A stretch of DNA of 64,000 nucleotides from Carnobacterium alterfunditum DSM 5972 (GCF_000744115.1 NZ_JQLG01000004.1:310001-374000), one strand, 5' to 3'. Shown: positions 55,264-64,000, counted from the stretch's first letter. Numbers and translations: made by a program. Notes: generated from the letters alone by a model not told the origin.

Positions 55264-57369
55264 ATGGATTCTACTAGTAATGAGCAACTTTTAAAAATAG
55301 ACCAAGCTGAAAAACAAATCAAAAAACTTCGTCATCCTTCATTTATCTTAAAGAAACAAGAGGATGATTTACTTGTAACTGTAACTCTAACGAAAGATTT
55401 TCCAACTGAATTCAAAGAATTTTTCATTTTACATAGAGAAACTGGAGAAAAGTATCCGTTTAAAGCAATTGATGCTAATGGAGAGTATTCGTTCTCAGTT
55501 GATATACGTTCGTTTATTAAAAAGCATGTTCCTGCAGATCCAAAGGAACATTTCGAATTTCATTTTACTCTTCGTTATTTAATAGATGGTCAAGAAATTG
55601 AAAAAGATGAACCTTTGTCGCTTGATCGTTTTAATCATTATGAATCATACGGTTTGACAGAAGTTCAAGACAGTGACCATCACCTATATCCCTATTTTAG
55701 CAGAAAGTCTCAAGGGTTTTGTTTTACAGTCAATATCCCCGTGAGAAGTGTCCGCTATATTCAGGATTCAAAAATAGATTCAATTAATTTAAAAAAACAC
55801 ATCTTAACTCTTGCAGGTACACTTGTTACAAAAGCCATTCAAATCAATCGAATCGATACCATTATGGTTGGGAGAAAATTTGGCCATCGTCAAATCATTC
55901 ATTCAGATCATCAATTGACTAATGCAGAAGATAGAACGCATTTAAATTATTATGACTACCAAATTAATTTAGATTTAGCTGAATGTGCACGTGAACTTTT
56001 TTTCAGCAATTCTAATGATGAAGATTTCGATTTATACTTTGAATTGTACCTAAATGGATTTTTTGACCCTACTATTATTCACGTCTCCAATCCCAATGAT
56101 GCAAATGCAAAGAATGATTACCATCACTTTTCTTACTCTTTCGGGAAAACGACCTTGCTATTAGCCCCTAATTTTACCGGTCAATCAAATAGTTTCATTC
56201 TTTCGGTAACGAATTTTGAAAAGGAAACATTTGAATATATGAAAGAGCTCTTTCTTGTTGCTCCAATTTTGCGGCCTTTTTACAGCAAACGAGAAATCTG
56301 GGTCATTGGCGAAACACCTATGGAAGCTAAAAATAATAGTTGGGCTTTTTTCCGCTATGTGAGACAATGCCATCCAGAAAAAGAGATCTACTATGTCATT
56401 GATCGAAAGTCACCTGATTATGCTAAAGCAGCTGACCTAGACGAAGATCATCTTTTGATTTTCAAATCAAAAAAATACATTTGGACATTGTTGATGGCTC
56501 AACTGCTGATCACAACGGAAAAACCTTATACTATCATGCCAACACGAAACCCTCTGTGGCTAGCTGAATTAGCTGCTAAAAAGGTTGTTTTACTACAGAA
56601 TGTTCTGGGATCACAAAATATGAAAACGATGTTAGAATACAACACTAAGCTTTTCAAAGCGGATCTAATGTTTGTTAGCTCTAAAACAGAAAAACGTTAT
56701 GCGATCGAAACCTTAAACTTTCCAGAAGCTAAACTTTCCATTACAGGTTTGCCGCGTTTTGATGAACTTTTAAAAGATGGACCCGATTCAGCTATGAAGC
56801 AACAATTACTGATTTTCCCAATGGAAAATGAGTCTGGTTTACATTATCAATCTGATACTATTGATCAAATGGCTTTGTCTTTTATTTCGTTGCTGAAAAA
56901 CCCAGCATTTTCAGATTTTGTTCAGCAATACCAACTTGAGGTCGTAACTGCTCTACCCTCTTCGATGATTCATTATATTGAAGCCTTTACTGATGCAAAT
57001 TGTACGTTAGTCCTTCAAAGTCAAGAAGACATTCTACAATTGATTAAAGACAGCAAAGTTTTGATAACGGATGCCGATCCAATTGCTTTTGATTTTAGTT
57101 TTCTTTTAAAACCGGTTTTATTTTATCAGCCAGAAATTAGAAATCTTCCCTTAGAAGAACTGTTTAATTCCAACTTTACTTATTTAAATGAATTGCCAGG
57201 TGAAGTAACAACTTCTGAAGAAAATCTGCTTCACTTGCTACAACAAATAGGCATAAATCAATTTAAAATCACTCGTAAGAATCAGCAAAAAGCAGATGCA
57301 CTGCTTTACTATCATGATACCCAATCCAATCAACGAATCTATGAAGCTATTTCAAACCTTCTTCATTGA
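55264..57369 (+). CDS. CDP-glycerol glycerophosphotransferase-like protein (TagB/TagF-related)
   Basis: About 701 residues. The C-terminal about 380 residues fit the CDP-glycerol glycerophosphotransferase family: WVIGETPMEAKNNSWAFFRY, IYYVIDRKSPDYAKA, LLITTEKPYTI and ITGLPRFDEL. The first about 320 residues (beta-rich, no membrane segment) are not recognised. The usual catalytic His of TagF in a THG/HGT block is replaced by NVLGSQ-like sequence, so activity may differ. ATG 55264 follows GGAGGTGA. Probably makes or modifies a teichoic-acid-like polymer (inference). It is monocistronic. Confidence 0.75.
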   Translation: MDSTSNEQLLKIDQAEKQIKKLRHPSFILKKQEDDLLVTVTLTKDFPTEFKEFFILHRETGEKYPFKAIDANGEYSFSVDIRSFIKKHVPADPKEHFEFHFTLRYLIDGQEIEKDEPLSLDRFNHYESYGLTEVQDSDHHLYPYFSRKSQGFCFTVNIPVRSVRYIQDSKIDSINLKKHILTLAGTLVTKAIQINRIDTIMVGRKFGHRQIIHSDHQLTNAEDRTHLNYYDYQINLDLAECARELFFSNSNDEDFDLYFELYLNGFFDPTIIHVSNPNDANAKNDYHHFSYSFGKTTLLLAPNFTGQSNSFILSVTNFEKETFEYMKELFLVAPILRPFYSKREIWVIGETPMEAKNNSWAFFRYVRQCHPEKEIYYVIDRKSPDYAKAADLDEDHLLIFKSKKYIWTLLMAQLLITTEKPYTIMPTRNPLWLAELAAKKVVLLQNVLGSQNMKTMLEYNTKLFKADLMFVSSKTEKRYAIETLNFPEAKLSITGLPRFDELLKDGPDSAMKQQLLIFPMENESGLHYQSDTIDQMALSFISLLKNPAFSDFVQQYQLEVVTALPSSMIHYIEAFTDANCTLVLQSQEDILQLIKDSKVLITDADPIAFDFSFLLKPVLFYQPEIRNLPLEELFNSNFTYLNELPGEVTTSEENLLHLLQQIGINQFKITRKNQQKADALLYYHDTQSNQRIYEAISNLLH

Positions 57370-57396
57370 TTTTAAAAAGTGTCTTTCATTAAGCGA

Positions 57397-57405
57397 TGCT
57401 ATACT
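57397..57405 (+). promoter_or_regulatory. Extended -10 promoter of pgl
   Basis: TGCTATACT, about 40 bases before the start of the lactonase gene. Confidence 0.5.
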
Positions 57406-57445
57406 TTAAAATGAAACTGTTACACCATACTAAGGAGGCTTTACA

Positions 57446-58501
57446 ATGAAAGAAACGATGTATTTAGGAACATATACTAGAGGAAACAGCGAAGGTATCT
57501 ATGAAATTGTATTAGACACCAAAACCAAACGATTAGAAGAAGCCAAGCTGGTAGCAAAAATTGGTAATCCTACGTATCTTGCGTTATCAAATGGAAAAGA
57601 TATCCTTTACGCTGTAAGTAAAACAGAATCAGGTGGCGGACTTGCCGCTTTCAAGAAAAAACCGGCAACTACTTATAAAAATACAACGACCTTTTTTGAA
57701 AAAACGAGCGAATTGATTGTAGAGAATGCTGCACCACCTTGCTACGTTGCCTATGATGCAGACCGCTCACTTGTTTACACAACCAGTTATCATGATGGGT
57801 TTGTCTCTGTCTATAAAACAGACAGCAAAGGAAACCTAACTTTAACAGATGTTAAGCAGCATGTAGGTTCAAGTGTTCATGAAAACCAAACAAAACCTCA
57901 TGCACATTACCTTGATCTGACACCGGATCGTCATTACGTGGTTGCTTGTGATCTAGGAACAGACACCATTTATACTTACAAGGTTTCCGAAGATGGAAAA
58001 TTAGATCTAGCTGTTACTTATAAAGCTAGTCCTGGTACCGGTCCTCGTCATTTAGTTTTCCATCCAAATGGTAAGTTTGCCTACCTTGTTGGAGAATTAT
58101 CTAGCGAAATTATCGTGTTAGCTTACAATGCTGCTGAGGGTTCATTTGAAACGGTCCAAGCTGTTTCTTCCATTCCTGAAGGTCATACTGCTTTTAATAG
58201 CGGGTCGGCCGTGCGCATCACTGAAGACGGAAAGTTCTTATACTCGTCTAATCGCGGTCACAACTCGATCGCTGTGTATGCTATCAATGAATCAGGAAAT
58301 TCACTTGAACGCATTCAACTAATTGCTTCTGAAGGGAATACTCCTCGTGACTTTGCACTAGACCCTACTGAACAATTTATAATAGTTGGTCATCAAGATT
58401 CAGATAAACTGACTTTATTTGAGAGAGATGCTGAAACAGGGCTTTTGTCTTTGCTTCAAAAAGATGTTTACGCTCCCGAGTGTGTTTGCGTTACTTTCTA
58501 A
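57446..58501 (+). CDS. pgl: 6-phosphogluconolactonase, seven-bladed beta-propeller (Pgl/YkgB) type
   Basis: 351 residues. The repeats KTKRLEEAKLV..., HAHYLDLTPDRHYVVACDLG, GPRHLVFHPNGKFAYLVGEL and GNTPRDFALDPTEQFIIVGH are the blades of the lactonase family. The HAH and PRH motifs belong to the active-site region. It hydrolyses 6-phosphogluconolactone in the pentose phosphate pathway. AAGGAGG precedes the ATG. Monocistronic, with extended -10 promoter and a strong terminator. Confidence 0.9.
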   Translation: MKETMYLGTYTRGNSEGIYEIVLDTKTKRLEEAKLVAKIGNPTYLALSNGKDILYAVSKTESGGGLAAFKKKPATTYKNTTTFFEKTSELIVENAAPPCYVAYDADRSLVYTTSYHDGFVSVYKTDSKGNLTLTDVKQHVGSSVHENQTKPHAHYLDLTPDRHYVVACDLGTDTIYTYKVSEDGKLDLAVTYKASPGTGPRHLVFHPNGKFAYLVGELSSEIIVLAYNAAEGSFETVQAVSSIPEGHTAFNSGSAVRITEDGKFLYSSNRGHNSIAVYAINESGNSLERIQLIASEGNTPRDFALDPTEQFIIVGHQDSDKLTLFERDAETGLLSLLQKDVYAPECVCVTF

Positions 58502-58553
58502 TAAATTTTGGATAAGTAATTAGATTAAACCTGTCGACACTAAAAATGATAGA
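58502..58553 (-). repeat. Solo outer part of a family B element
   Basis: On the minus strand CTATCATTTTTAGTGTCGAC, then TAATCTAATTACTTATCCAA and AATTTAT, matching the outer left end at 8187-8238 over about 50 bases. Arms and core are absent. Confidence 0.55.
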
Positions 58554-58555
58554 CT

Positions 58556-58599
58556 AAAAACTAATACAGACTTGATATCAGGTTTGTATTAGTTTTTTT
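58556..58599 (+). terminator. pgl terminator
   Basis: AAAAACTAATACA pairs with TGTATTAGTTTTT around a self-complementary centre with TGATATCA; T run follows. Confidence 0.9.
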
Positions 58600-58640
58600 A
58601 TTTTACTTCAAATTAAGTTATCTCTAATTAAACTTATTTA

Positions 58641-58682
58641 TTGTAAGCTTTTAAACGTTGTGTTATAGTTTATTTAAAGCTT
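58641..58682 (+). promoter_or_regulatory. Promoter with flanking inverted repeat, dioxygenase operon
   Basis: TTGTAA (58641-58646), 17-base spacer, TATAGT (58664-58669). The arms AAGCTTTTAAAC (58645-58656) and GTTTATTTAAAGCTT (58668-58682) form an imperfect inverted repeat over the promoter, probably an operator. Confidence 0.55.
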
Positions 58683-58724
58683 CTCATTCAGCAATAATCA
58701 TTTGTCGAAAGGAGGATTTCTCAA

Positions 58725-59627
58725 GTGATCAAAAATGTTCATCATATTTCGGCTTTCACCAAGTCTGCTAAAGATAATCATTTTTTTTATACGACTATTC
58801 TTGGTTTGCGTTTCGTTAAAAATTCTGTCAATCAAGAAAACACGGCTATTCGTCATCTTTTCTATGGCGACTATCAAGGAAATCCCGGAACTCTGCTGAC
58901 TTTCTTTGAATTAAAGACTGTCGGTAGTGCCTATAATGAAAATAATTATTTTTCAACTGTCACACTAAAAATTCCCAAAGGTACTTTACCTTATTGGAAA
59001 GCTCGTTTAGCCTACTTTTCGATTCAAACGACATTGGATAAGGAACAACATCGTTTGTCTTTTAAAGATTCGGATCAATTTGATCTGGCATTGATAGAAG
59101 TTGATGATGTGATCCTTGCTGCAAATGCGACTAAACATTCAGACATCCCAGCTGCGAACCAAATTATTGGTATATTTGATATTTTACTTAAAGTTGAACG
59201 ACCGGATGAAACAGTCTCCTTTTTGACTGAATTTTTAGACCTGCCGTTGACCAGTCGAACGTATCAAGTCCAAGACACTCAGCAAGGTGTCTTTACAACC
59301 ATTGATTTTAGCCGAAAAACACCTTTATCTCGGATGGGCAGAGGATCCATTGATCATATTGCATATACTGTCGCATCAACTGATGATCTTGAACGGTTGT
59401 ATCAAAAGGCTTTACAATTACAGCTGCCGATCGATCAATATATTGAAAGAGGCTACTTTAAAAGTTTATATGTGAGAGAACCAAACGGGTTACAAATCGA
59501 GATAGCCACAGCAACACCTGGTTTTACGCTAGATGAATCAATTGAAGAATTAGGAAACACACTTGCAATACCAGACTTTCTAGAAAATAAACGAGCAGCA
59601 ATCGAAGCTCAATTGGAGGATTTTTAA
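58725..59627 (+). CDS. Ring-cleaving VOC dioxygenase (MhqO/LinE-like), first copy
   Basis: 300 residues, two VOC modules. N-terminal IKNVHHISAFTKSAKDNHFF and GSIDHIAYTVASTDDLE; C-terminal EPNGLQIEIATATPGF carries the metal Glu. Related Bacillus proteins (MhqO/YkcA) open hydroquinone rings. Start GTG 58725 with AAAGGAGGA upstream. First gene of a three-gene operon; the next starts 1 base after its stop. Confidence 0.87.
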   Translation: MIKNVHHISAFTKSAKDNHFFYTTILGLRFVKNSVNQENTAIRHLFYGDYQGNPGTLLTFFELKTVGSAYNENNYFSTVTLKIPKGTLPYWKARLAYFSIQTTLDKEQHRLSFKDSDQFDLALIEVDDVILAANATKHSDIPAANQIIGIFDILLKVERPDETVSFLTEFLDLPLTSRTYQVQDTQQGVFTTIDFSRKTPLSRMGRGSIDHIAYTVASTDDLERLYQKALQLQLPIDQYIERGYFKSLYVREPNGLQIEIATATPGFTLDESIEELGNTLAIPDFLENKRAAIEAQLEDF

Positions 59628-59628
59628 A

Positions 59629-60618
59629 ATGAACGGATTAAAAGGGATCCATCACGTAACGGCTATCACAAGTAGCGCAGAAAAAATTTATGACTTCTTT
59701 ACAACTGTTTTGAGTCTTCGCTTAGTTAAGAAAACGGTGAATCAAGATGATATCCAAACCTATCACCTTTTCTTTGCAGATGATAAAGGCAGTGCTGGAA
59801 CAGATATGACTTTCTTTGATTTTCCTGGTATCCCAAAAGGGTCAAAAGGTACAAATGATATTTCTAAAACATCTTTCCGCGTACCAAACGATGCTGCTTT
59901 AACATACTGGGTAAAACGATTTGATAAATACAATGTATCTCATAAAGAAATTACAGAACAATTTGGCGTTAAGGTTTTGGCTTTCCATGATTTTGATGAT
60001 CAACAGTATCAATTGATCTCGGATGAACACAATACTGGAGTAGCTTCTGGTACCCCTTGGCATAAAGGTCCCGTTCCAGATGAATTTGCTATTACTGGTC
60101 TAGGCCCTATCTTTTTACGTGTAAAAAACTTTGATTCTATGAAAGAAATATTAGAAAAAGTTCTCTTGTTTAAAGAAATCGCTAAAGAAAATCAGGTTCA
60201 TCAATTTGAAGTTGGCGAAGGTGGAAATGGCGCGCAAGTGATAGTCGAACATAGTGATCTACTTCCTGATGCTCAACAAGGCTACGGAAATGTTCATCAT
60301 GTTGCCTTCCGTGTAGAAAATCGCGCTGTTCTAGAGGAATGGATCCAACGAATCACTCAATTTGGTTTGCCGAATTCTGGTTATGTCGATCGTTTTTATT
60401 TTGAATCTCTTTATGCTCGCGTATCTCCAGGTATCCTATTTGAATTTGCAACGGATGGTCCTGGTTTTATTGATGATGAAGAGAACTACGAAATATTAGG
60501 GGAAACATTAGCCTTACCACCGAAATTTAGAGATCAACGTGCCGAGATCGAAAAATTGGTTCGTCCAATCGATACCGTTCGTAGTACTAAATTAGTTGAA
60601 AAAGAGTATTTGGACTAA
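59629..60618 (+). CDS. Ring-cleaving VOC dioxygenase (MhqO/LinE-like), second copy
   Basis: 329 residues. GIHHVTAITSSAEKIYDFFT, GNVHHVAFRVENRAVLEEW and the C-terminal PGILFEFATDGPGF carry the His, His and Glu metal ligands. Compared with the upstream paralog it is longer at the C-terminus (RDQRAEIEKLV...). GGAGGA overlaps the end of the previous gene, so translation is coupled. The two may act on different hydroquinones or form a pair. Confidence 0.9.
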   Translation: MNGLKGIHHVTAITSSAEKIYDFFTTVLSLRLVKKTVNQDDIQTYHLFFADDKGSAGTDMTFFDFPGIPKGSKGTNDISKTSFRVPNDAALTYWVKRFDKYNVSHKEITEQFGVKVLAFHDFDDQQYQLISDEHNTGVASGTPWHKGPVPDEFAITGLGPIFLRVKNFDSMKEILEKVLLFKEIAKENQVHQFEVGEGGNGAQVIVEHSDLLPDAQQGYGNVHHVAFRVENRAVLEEWIQRITQFGLPNSGYVDRFYFESLYARVSPGILFEFATDGPGFIDDEENYEILGETLALPPKFRDQRAEIEKLVRPIDTVRSTKLVEKEYLD

Positions 60619-60680
60619 AATAGAGCTGTAAATCACTTTGTGACTTATGTTTAAAATCAAACTTTAGGAAGTGGCCAATC

Positions 60681-61301
60681 ATGTTTCACTATAAAGCAGA
60701 ACAATTAAATAAAAAACAACAATACAAATTTATCAGCGGGAGCGTGATCCCACGTCCAATCGCATGGGTAACCTCATTATCAAAAGATGGTTCAGTAGTA
60801 AATGCGGCTCCTTTCAGCTTTTTCAGTGCTGCTTCAAATGAACTGCCTTTGCTGACTGTTGCTATTTTGAGAAATGATGGCATGATCAAAGATACAGCTC
60901 GCAACATCCTTGACCAAAAAGAAGCAGTCATCCATATCGTCGATCAAGCTGTGGTTGAAGAAATGAATCAGACTTCTGCTCCTTTACCTCCTGATCAAAG
61001 CGAACTTGATCAAACACAGTTGACATTGGTAGACAGCCTCAGCGTGAAGGTTCCTTCTATTGCAGAAGCTAAAATTCGTTTTGAGGGTGTCCTCCATCAA
61101 TATGTACCGATTAAAGATGAAAACGACAAGATCATAACGGATTTCTTTTTCATTCGTGTAACGGATTTCTTTTTTGATGAAACGATTTTTGATCAAGAAA
61201 AAGAATATATTTTAACGGATAAATTAAACCCTGTTGCACGACTTGCAGGTAATCAATACGCTACATTAGATGAAGAATTCATGATCGTTCGTCCTAGTTA
61301 A
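60681..61301 (+). CDS. Flavin reductase-like domain protein (flavoredoxin)
   Basis: 206 residues. FISGSVIPRPIAWVTSLSKD then GSVVNAAPFSFF is the FMN-binding split-barrel signature. Such proteins reduce flavin or act on aromatic substrates with a partner oxygenase; here they follow two ring-cleaving dioxygenases, which supports a role in aromatic or quinone detoxification. AGGAAGTGG precedes the ATG, 62 bases after the previous gene. Confidence 0.88.
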   Translation: MFHYKAEQLNKKQQYKFISGSVIPRPIAWVTSLSKDGSVVNAAPFSFFSAASNELPLLTVAILRNDGMIKDTARNILDQKEAVIHIVDQAVVEEMNQTSAPLPPDQSELDQTQLTLVDSLSVKVPSIAEAKIRFEGVLHQYVPIKDENDKIITDFFFIRVTDFFFDETIFDQEKEYILTDKLNPVARLAGNQYATLDEEFMIVRPS

Positions 61302-61304
61302 ATT

Positions 61305-61345
61305 AAAAAGAGCTGCTCAAGAATAATTCTTGAACGGCTCTTTTA
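61305..61345. terminator. Terminator of the dioxygenase operon
   Basis: AAAAAGAGC and inner CAAGAAT pair with ATTCTTG and GCTCTTTT; T-rich tail. The A-rich side may also serve the minus-strand IIA gene. Confidence 0.8.
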
Positions 61346-61496
61346 TTTATTGTTTTAAAACAATATATCTATTAGTTAGGTTTGCACCAGACTATTTAAG
61401 CTATACAAATACACCCCAAAAGCTAGATTTTACTCTAGCTTTCGAAGTGCATGTCAAAAACAGCTTCAATTCTCTAAATATTTATTATAAGTACGT

Positions 61497-62006
61497 TTAT
61501 GATTTTGCTGTAAGAGTTCCAATCTCTGATGAAACAGAAGCTTGTCCTTTGCCGCTTAGAGAGAAATCAGCCACTTTATCCATGTTTGTAAATACGACTA
61601 CCATAGCGTTGTTTTTTCCAGCAGCTTCAAGAGCAGCTAGGTCAACTGTAGAAACAAGTGTTTCAGGTGTTAATTGATCTCCTTCAGCTACAGCATTAGT
61701 GAAAGGTCCACCATTTAATTCAACCGTATCTAGTCCCATGTGCAATAAAACTTCTACTCCATTTGGAAGTTCTATTCCAATTGCATGTTTAGTTGGGAAA
61801 ACACTGACAACTTTACCAGTTACTGGAGAATAAATCTTTCCATCTGTTGGAATGACTGCATATCCGTCTCCCATCATTTTTTGTGAAAAGACTGGATCTG
61901 CTACTTCTTCAATCGAAATAACGGTTCCATTTGCAGGTGAAAATAATTTTACCTCAGTATCTGCTTCTATTTTGTTCCCTTTTTTCAAAAAATCAAACAT
62001 TCCCAT
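61497..62006 (-). CDS. PTS glucose-type IIA component (Crr-like)
   Basis: 169 residues, a free-standing IIA(Glc). Phosphorylated His in VEVLLHMGLDTVELNG and the second active-site His in FPTKHAIGIELP are both present; GDGYAVIPTDGKIYSPVTG is the family block. It passes phosphate from HPr to an IIB/IIC that must be encoded elsewhere; in Firmicutes free IIA(Glc) proteins often serve several permeases. AGAAGGTAGGA precedes ATG 62006. A GH3 glycosidase gene lies just upstream on the same strand, suggesting use for a beta-glucoside or other disaccharide (inference). Confidence 0.92.
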   Translation of the reverse strand: MGMFDFLKKGNKIEADTEVKLFSPANGTVISIEEVADPVFSQKMMGDGYAVIPTDGKIYSPVTGKVVSVFPTKHAIGIELPNGVEVLLHMGLDTVELNGGPFTNAVAEGDQLTPETLVSTVDLAALEAAGKNNAMVVVFTNMDKVADFSLSGKGQASVSSEIGTLTAKS

Positions 62007-62139
62007 TTCAATTCCTACCTTCTATAGTTTATGGGCTGCTTCTCATTCAATCAACCGCAAGCAGCTTGCCCTTAATGATAACATAAATAAACTCTTAAAG
62101 AGAATATAAAAAGCAAGCTGCTTGATCAGCTTTTGTATT

Positions 62140-64000
62140 TTATTCACTTTTTTTGAAAGTTAAATACACTGTATTTATTTCCAACTCTTCACTATTTGGC
62201 CCTATCATTAAATCAAATTCTCCTGATTCAACTGATACTGATAAATCCTGATGTGTATACTCGAAGTCTAGCTTATTTAAATTAAAGGCAACAATAGTTG
62301 ATTCACTAGGCTCTAGCGAAACTTTTTTAAATCTTTTCAGTTCCTTGATTGGGCGGACTACTTTCCCTACCTTATCCCTGATATACAGTTGGACTACTTC
62401 AGTACCTGCTAACTTCCCACTATTCGTAATCATCACTTCTATCCTGACTTCATCTTCTTGGCTTTTTGGAGATCTAGTCAAGGTAACTTCCATTGGACTA
62501 TACTTGAAATACGTATAACTTAAGCCATAACCAAAAGGAAAAAGTGGACTATTATCAACATCCAGATACCTTGAGAGAAACTTATCTTCTTGGTTTAGCG
62601 CTGTTAAGGGGCGCCCAGTATTGTCCTGGTTATAGTAAAGAGGAACTTGCCCAACCGCTCTTGGAAAAGACATGGTCAATTTACCACTTGGATTTTTTTT
62701 TCCATACAATAAATTAGCCACTGCCGAACCAGCTTCGGTTCCTGGAAACCAAGCTTCTAGGATACTGTCTACATCTTGAATAATATCCGTTAAATCTAAA
62801 GGCCTGCCATTGAAAAGAGTCGCTACTATAGGCTTATCTAATGTACGCAGTTTTTTGATCAATTGAATCTGTTCGGACGGCAATTTAATGTTGCTTCTGC
62901 TCGCTCCTTCACCGCTCATATAAGAAGATTCGCCAACGACAGCCACAATAATATCAACATCAGCCAGATCTGCCAGCCAGTCTGCTTTTATTTCTTTTTG
63001 CGCATCAGCGATTGTTTTCAATACGATCGATTCTTTTGGTATATGCTGCAGGAGACCTTCGTATAATGAAACACTTTCATTTTGTTGGCCTTTCCAAGAC
63101 CATGCACCTAGCACATCTTTTGCTTGTCCTTCAGGTACGATCAGAGCTACTTTTTGATGGATACTTAAGGGCAAAATTTGTTCTTTATTTTTCAATAAAA
63201 CCATTGATTCTTCAGCCATTCCCCTGGCTTTTTCTCGATGCTCCTGACTAAACACTATCGCCTTTTCCTCTGCACTATTTGCCCCACGATAAGGATCTTC
63301 AAATAAACCTAAATCATTTTTCAAAGTTAAGACTCGCCATACGGCTTCATCGATCAGCGTTTCGGCGATTTCCCCTTCATCGATCAACTCGTTCAAATAA
63401 TTTAAATAGGCACCTGTCATCATCTCTATGTCCACACCAGCTTCGATTGCTAATTTACCGGCTTCTTTTAAATTCTCGGCGATGCCATGGGGGATCATTT
63501 CACCGACTGCTGCCCAATCAGAAATAAGGACTCCTTCAAAACCGAATTCTTTTCGAAGAATATCGCGCATCAACCGCTTATTCGCTGTAGCAGGAACGCC
63601 GTCAAGTGAATTAAAAGCGGTCATAACTAATTTACTGCCTTCATCGATCCCCGCTTGATAAGCTGGCAGATACATGTCTCTTAAGGTTCTTTCAGACAAT
63701 TCGACTGTGTTGTATTCTCGCCCAGCTACTGGTGCACCATATCCAGCAAAGTGTTTGATACAAGCCGCTATACTAAACTTATCGGTCGCCAAATTTTTTC
63801 CTTGGTACCCTTTAACAAAAGCACGTGCATATAGTTGATTCAAATAAGGATCTTCACCTGTAGATTCCATTACTCTTCCCCAACGAGCATCACGCACTAG
63901 ATCGACCATTGGTGCAAAGGTTACATGTAATCCTGAAACGGCTGCTTCTTTTGCAGCAATTGCGGCACTCTCTTCAATCAAATTAGGATCCCATGCACAA
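62140..64000 (-). CDS. Glycoside hydrolase family 3 beta-glycosidase (BglX-like), N-terminus outside window
   Basis: At least 620 residues, cut by the right edge; the frame is open to 64000 (CAWDPNLIEESAAIAAKEA is typical of a GH3 interior). TFAPMVDLVRDARWGRVMES, IKHFAGYGAPVAGREYN and the nucleophile Asp in GVLISDWAAVGE are GH3 marks; then the alpha/beta sandwich (VVGESSYMSGEGASRSNI) and a C-terminal fibronectin-like domain. It probably hydrolyses beta-glucosides or xylosides. No signal peptide can be judged. Confidence 0.9.
   Translation of the reverse strand, partial: CAWDPNLIEESAAIAAKEAAVSGLHVTFAPMVDLVRDARWGRVMESTGEDPYLNQLYARAFVKGYQGKNLATDKFSIAACIKHFAGYGAPVAGREYNTVELSERTLRDMYLPAYQAGIDEGSKLVMTAFNSLDGVPATANKRLMRDILRKEFGFEGVLISDWAAVGEMIPHGIAENLKEAGKLAIEAGVDIEMMTGAYLNYLNELIDEGEIAETLIDEAVWRVLTLKNDLGLFEDPYRGANSAEEKAIVFSQEHREKARGMAEESMVLLKNKEQILPLSIHQKVALIVPEGQAKDVLGAWSWKGQQNESVSLYEGLLQHIPKESIVLKTIADAQKEIKADWLADLADVDIIVAVVGESSYMSGEGASRSNIKLPSEQIQLIKKLRTLDKPIVATLFNGRPLDLTDIIQDVDSILEAWFPGTEAGSAVANLLYGKKNPSGKLTMSFPRAVGQVPLYYNQDNTGRPLTALNQEDKFLSRYLDVDNSPLFPFGYGLSYTYFKYSPMEVTLTRSPKSQEDEVRIEVMITNSGKLAGTEVVQLYIRDKVGKVVRPIKELKRFKKVSLEPSESTIVAFNLNKLDFEYTHQDLSVSVESGEFDLMIGPNSEELEINTVYLTFKKSE

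Noticed and set aside
61330-61677. 115-codon plus-strand frame before and over the IIA gene
   Set aside because: It overlaps a terminator and the antisense of a clear PTS gene.

Overview
The window looks like a chromosomal segment of a low-G+C Gram-positive bacterium of the order Lactobacillales. The gene content and the order murA - ywzB - atpCDGAHFEB - upp - glyA - sua5 - prmC - prfA - tdk - murT/gatD fit Enterococcus/Carnobacterium relatives, and I favour a Carnobacteriaceae member. That placement is inference from gene order and protein style; no rRNA or tRNA is present to confirm it. Coding density is high, Shine-Dalgarno sites are strong (AGGAGG), and many operons end in clear intrinsic terminators.

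Layout. 0-3.4 kb: two aromatic-acid-exporter-like membrane proteins flank an IS607-type remnant, made of a truncated serine-recombinase fragment overlapping an intact-looking tnpB. 3.4-3.9 kb: a modular array of long palindromes. 3.9-7.9 kb: a MacB/FtsX-type ABC exporter. 7.9-8.9 kb: non-coding, repeat-rich. 8.9-16 kb: transporters (amino acid permease, GRP sugar transporter), a BaiN-type flavoprotein, a deoxyribonucleotidase, YbaK, an rRNA methyltransferase and a VanZ-like protein. 16-22 kb: lipoteichoic acid synthase, an FtsX-like half permease paired with an ABC ATPase that has lost its catalytic motifs, and a convergent two-component system. 22-34 kb: SSB, EpuA, Mbl, MurA, YwzB and the complete F1Fo ATP synthase operon. 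34-42.4 kb: upp, glyA, sua5, prmC, prfA, tdk and the divergent murT-gatD pair (lipid II amidation). 42.4-51 kb: manA with a serine hydrolase, a CatE-like dioxygenase, a candidate sRNA, a glyoxalase-II-like hydrolase and a heterodimeric ABC multidrug exporter. 51-64 kb: an azoreductase, an IS3-family element sitting in the loop of the azoreductase terminator, an AI-2E-family permease, an orphan SrlB-like protein, a CDP-glycerol glycerophosphotransferase-like protein, 6-phosphogluconolactonase, two MhqO-like dioxygenases with a flavin reductase, a glucose-type IIA protein, and a GH3 glycosidase cut by the window edge.

How the genes work together. Cell-envelope functions dominate: LtaS, a TagF-like transferase, MurA, Mbl, MurT/GatD and a VanZ-like protein. 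A second theme is detoxification of quinones or aromatic compounds: azoR, three VOC dioxygenases, a flavin reductase and two aromatic-exporter-like proteins. Several of these genes carry promoter-embedded inverted repeats that look like operators.

The main unexplained material is non-coding. One family of MITE-like elements with long inverted arms (family B) has at least seven full or partial copies plus two solo ends, and includes a 263-bp tandem duplication. A second family of modular palindromes (family A) has two arrays, each ending exactly at the stop of a minus-strand gene. There are also two tandem arrays of 51-52 bp. The most unusual protein finding is the pseudo-ATPase/FtsX-half pair at 18.5-19.8 kb. 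No CRISPR array, rRNA or tRNA was seen.
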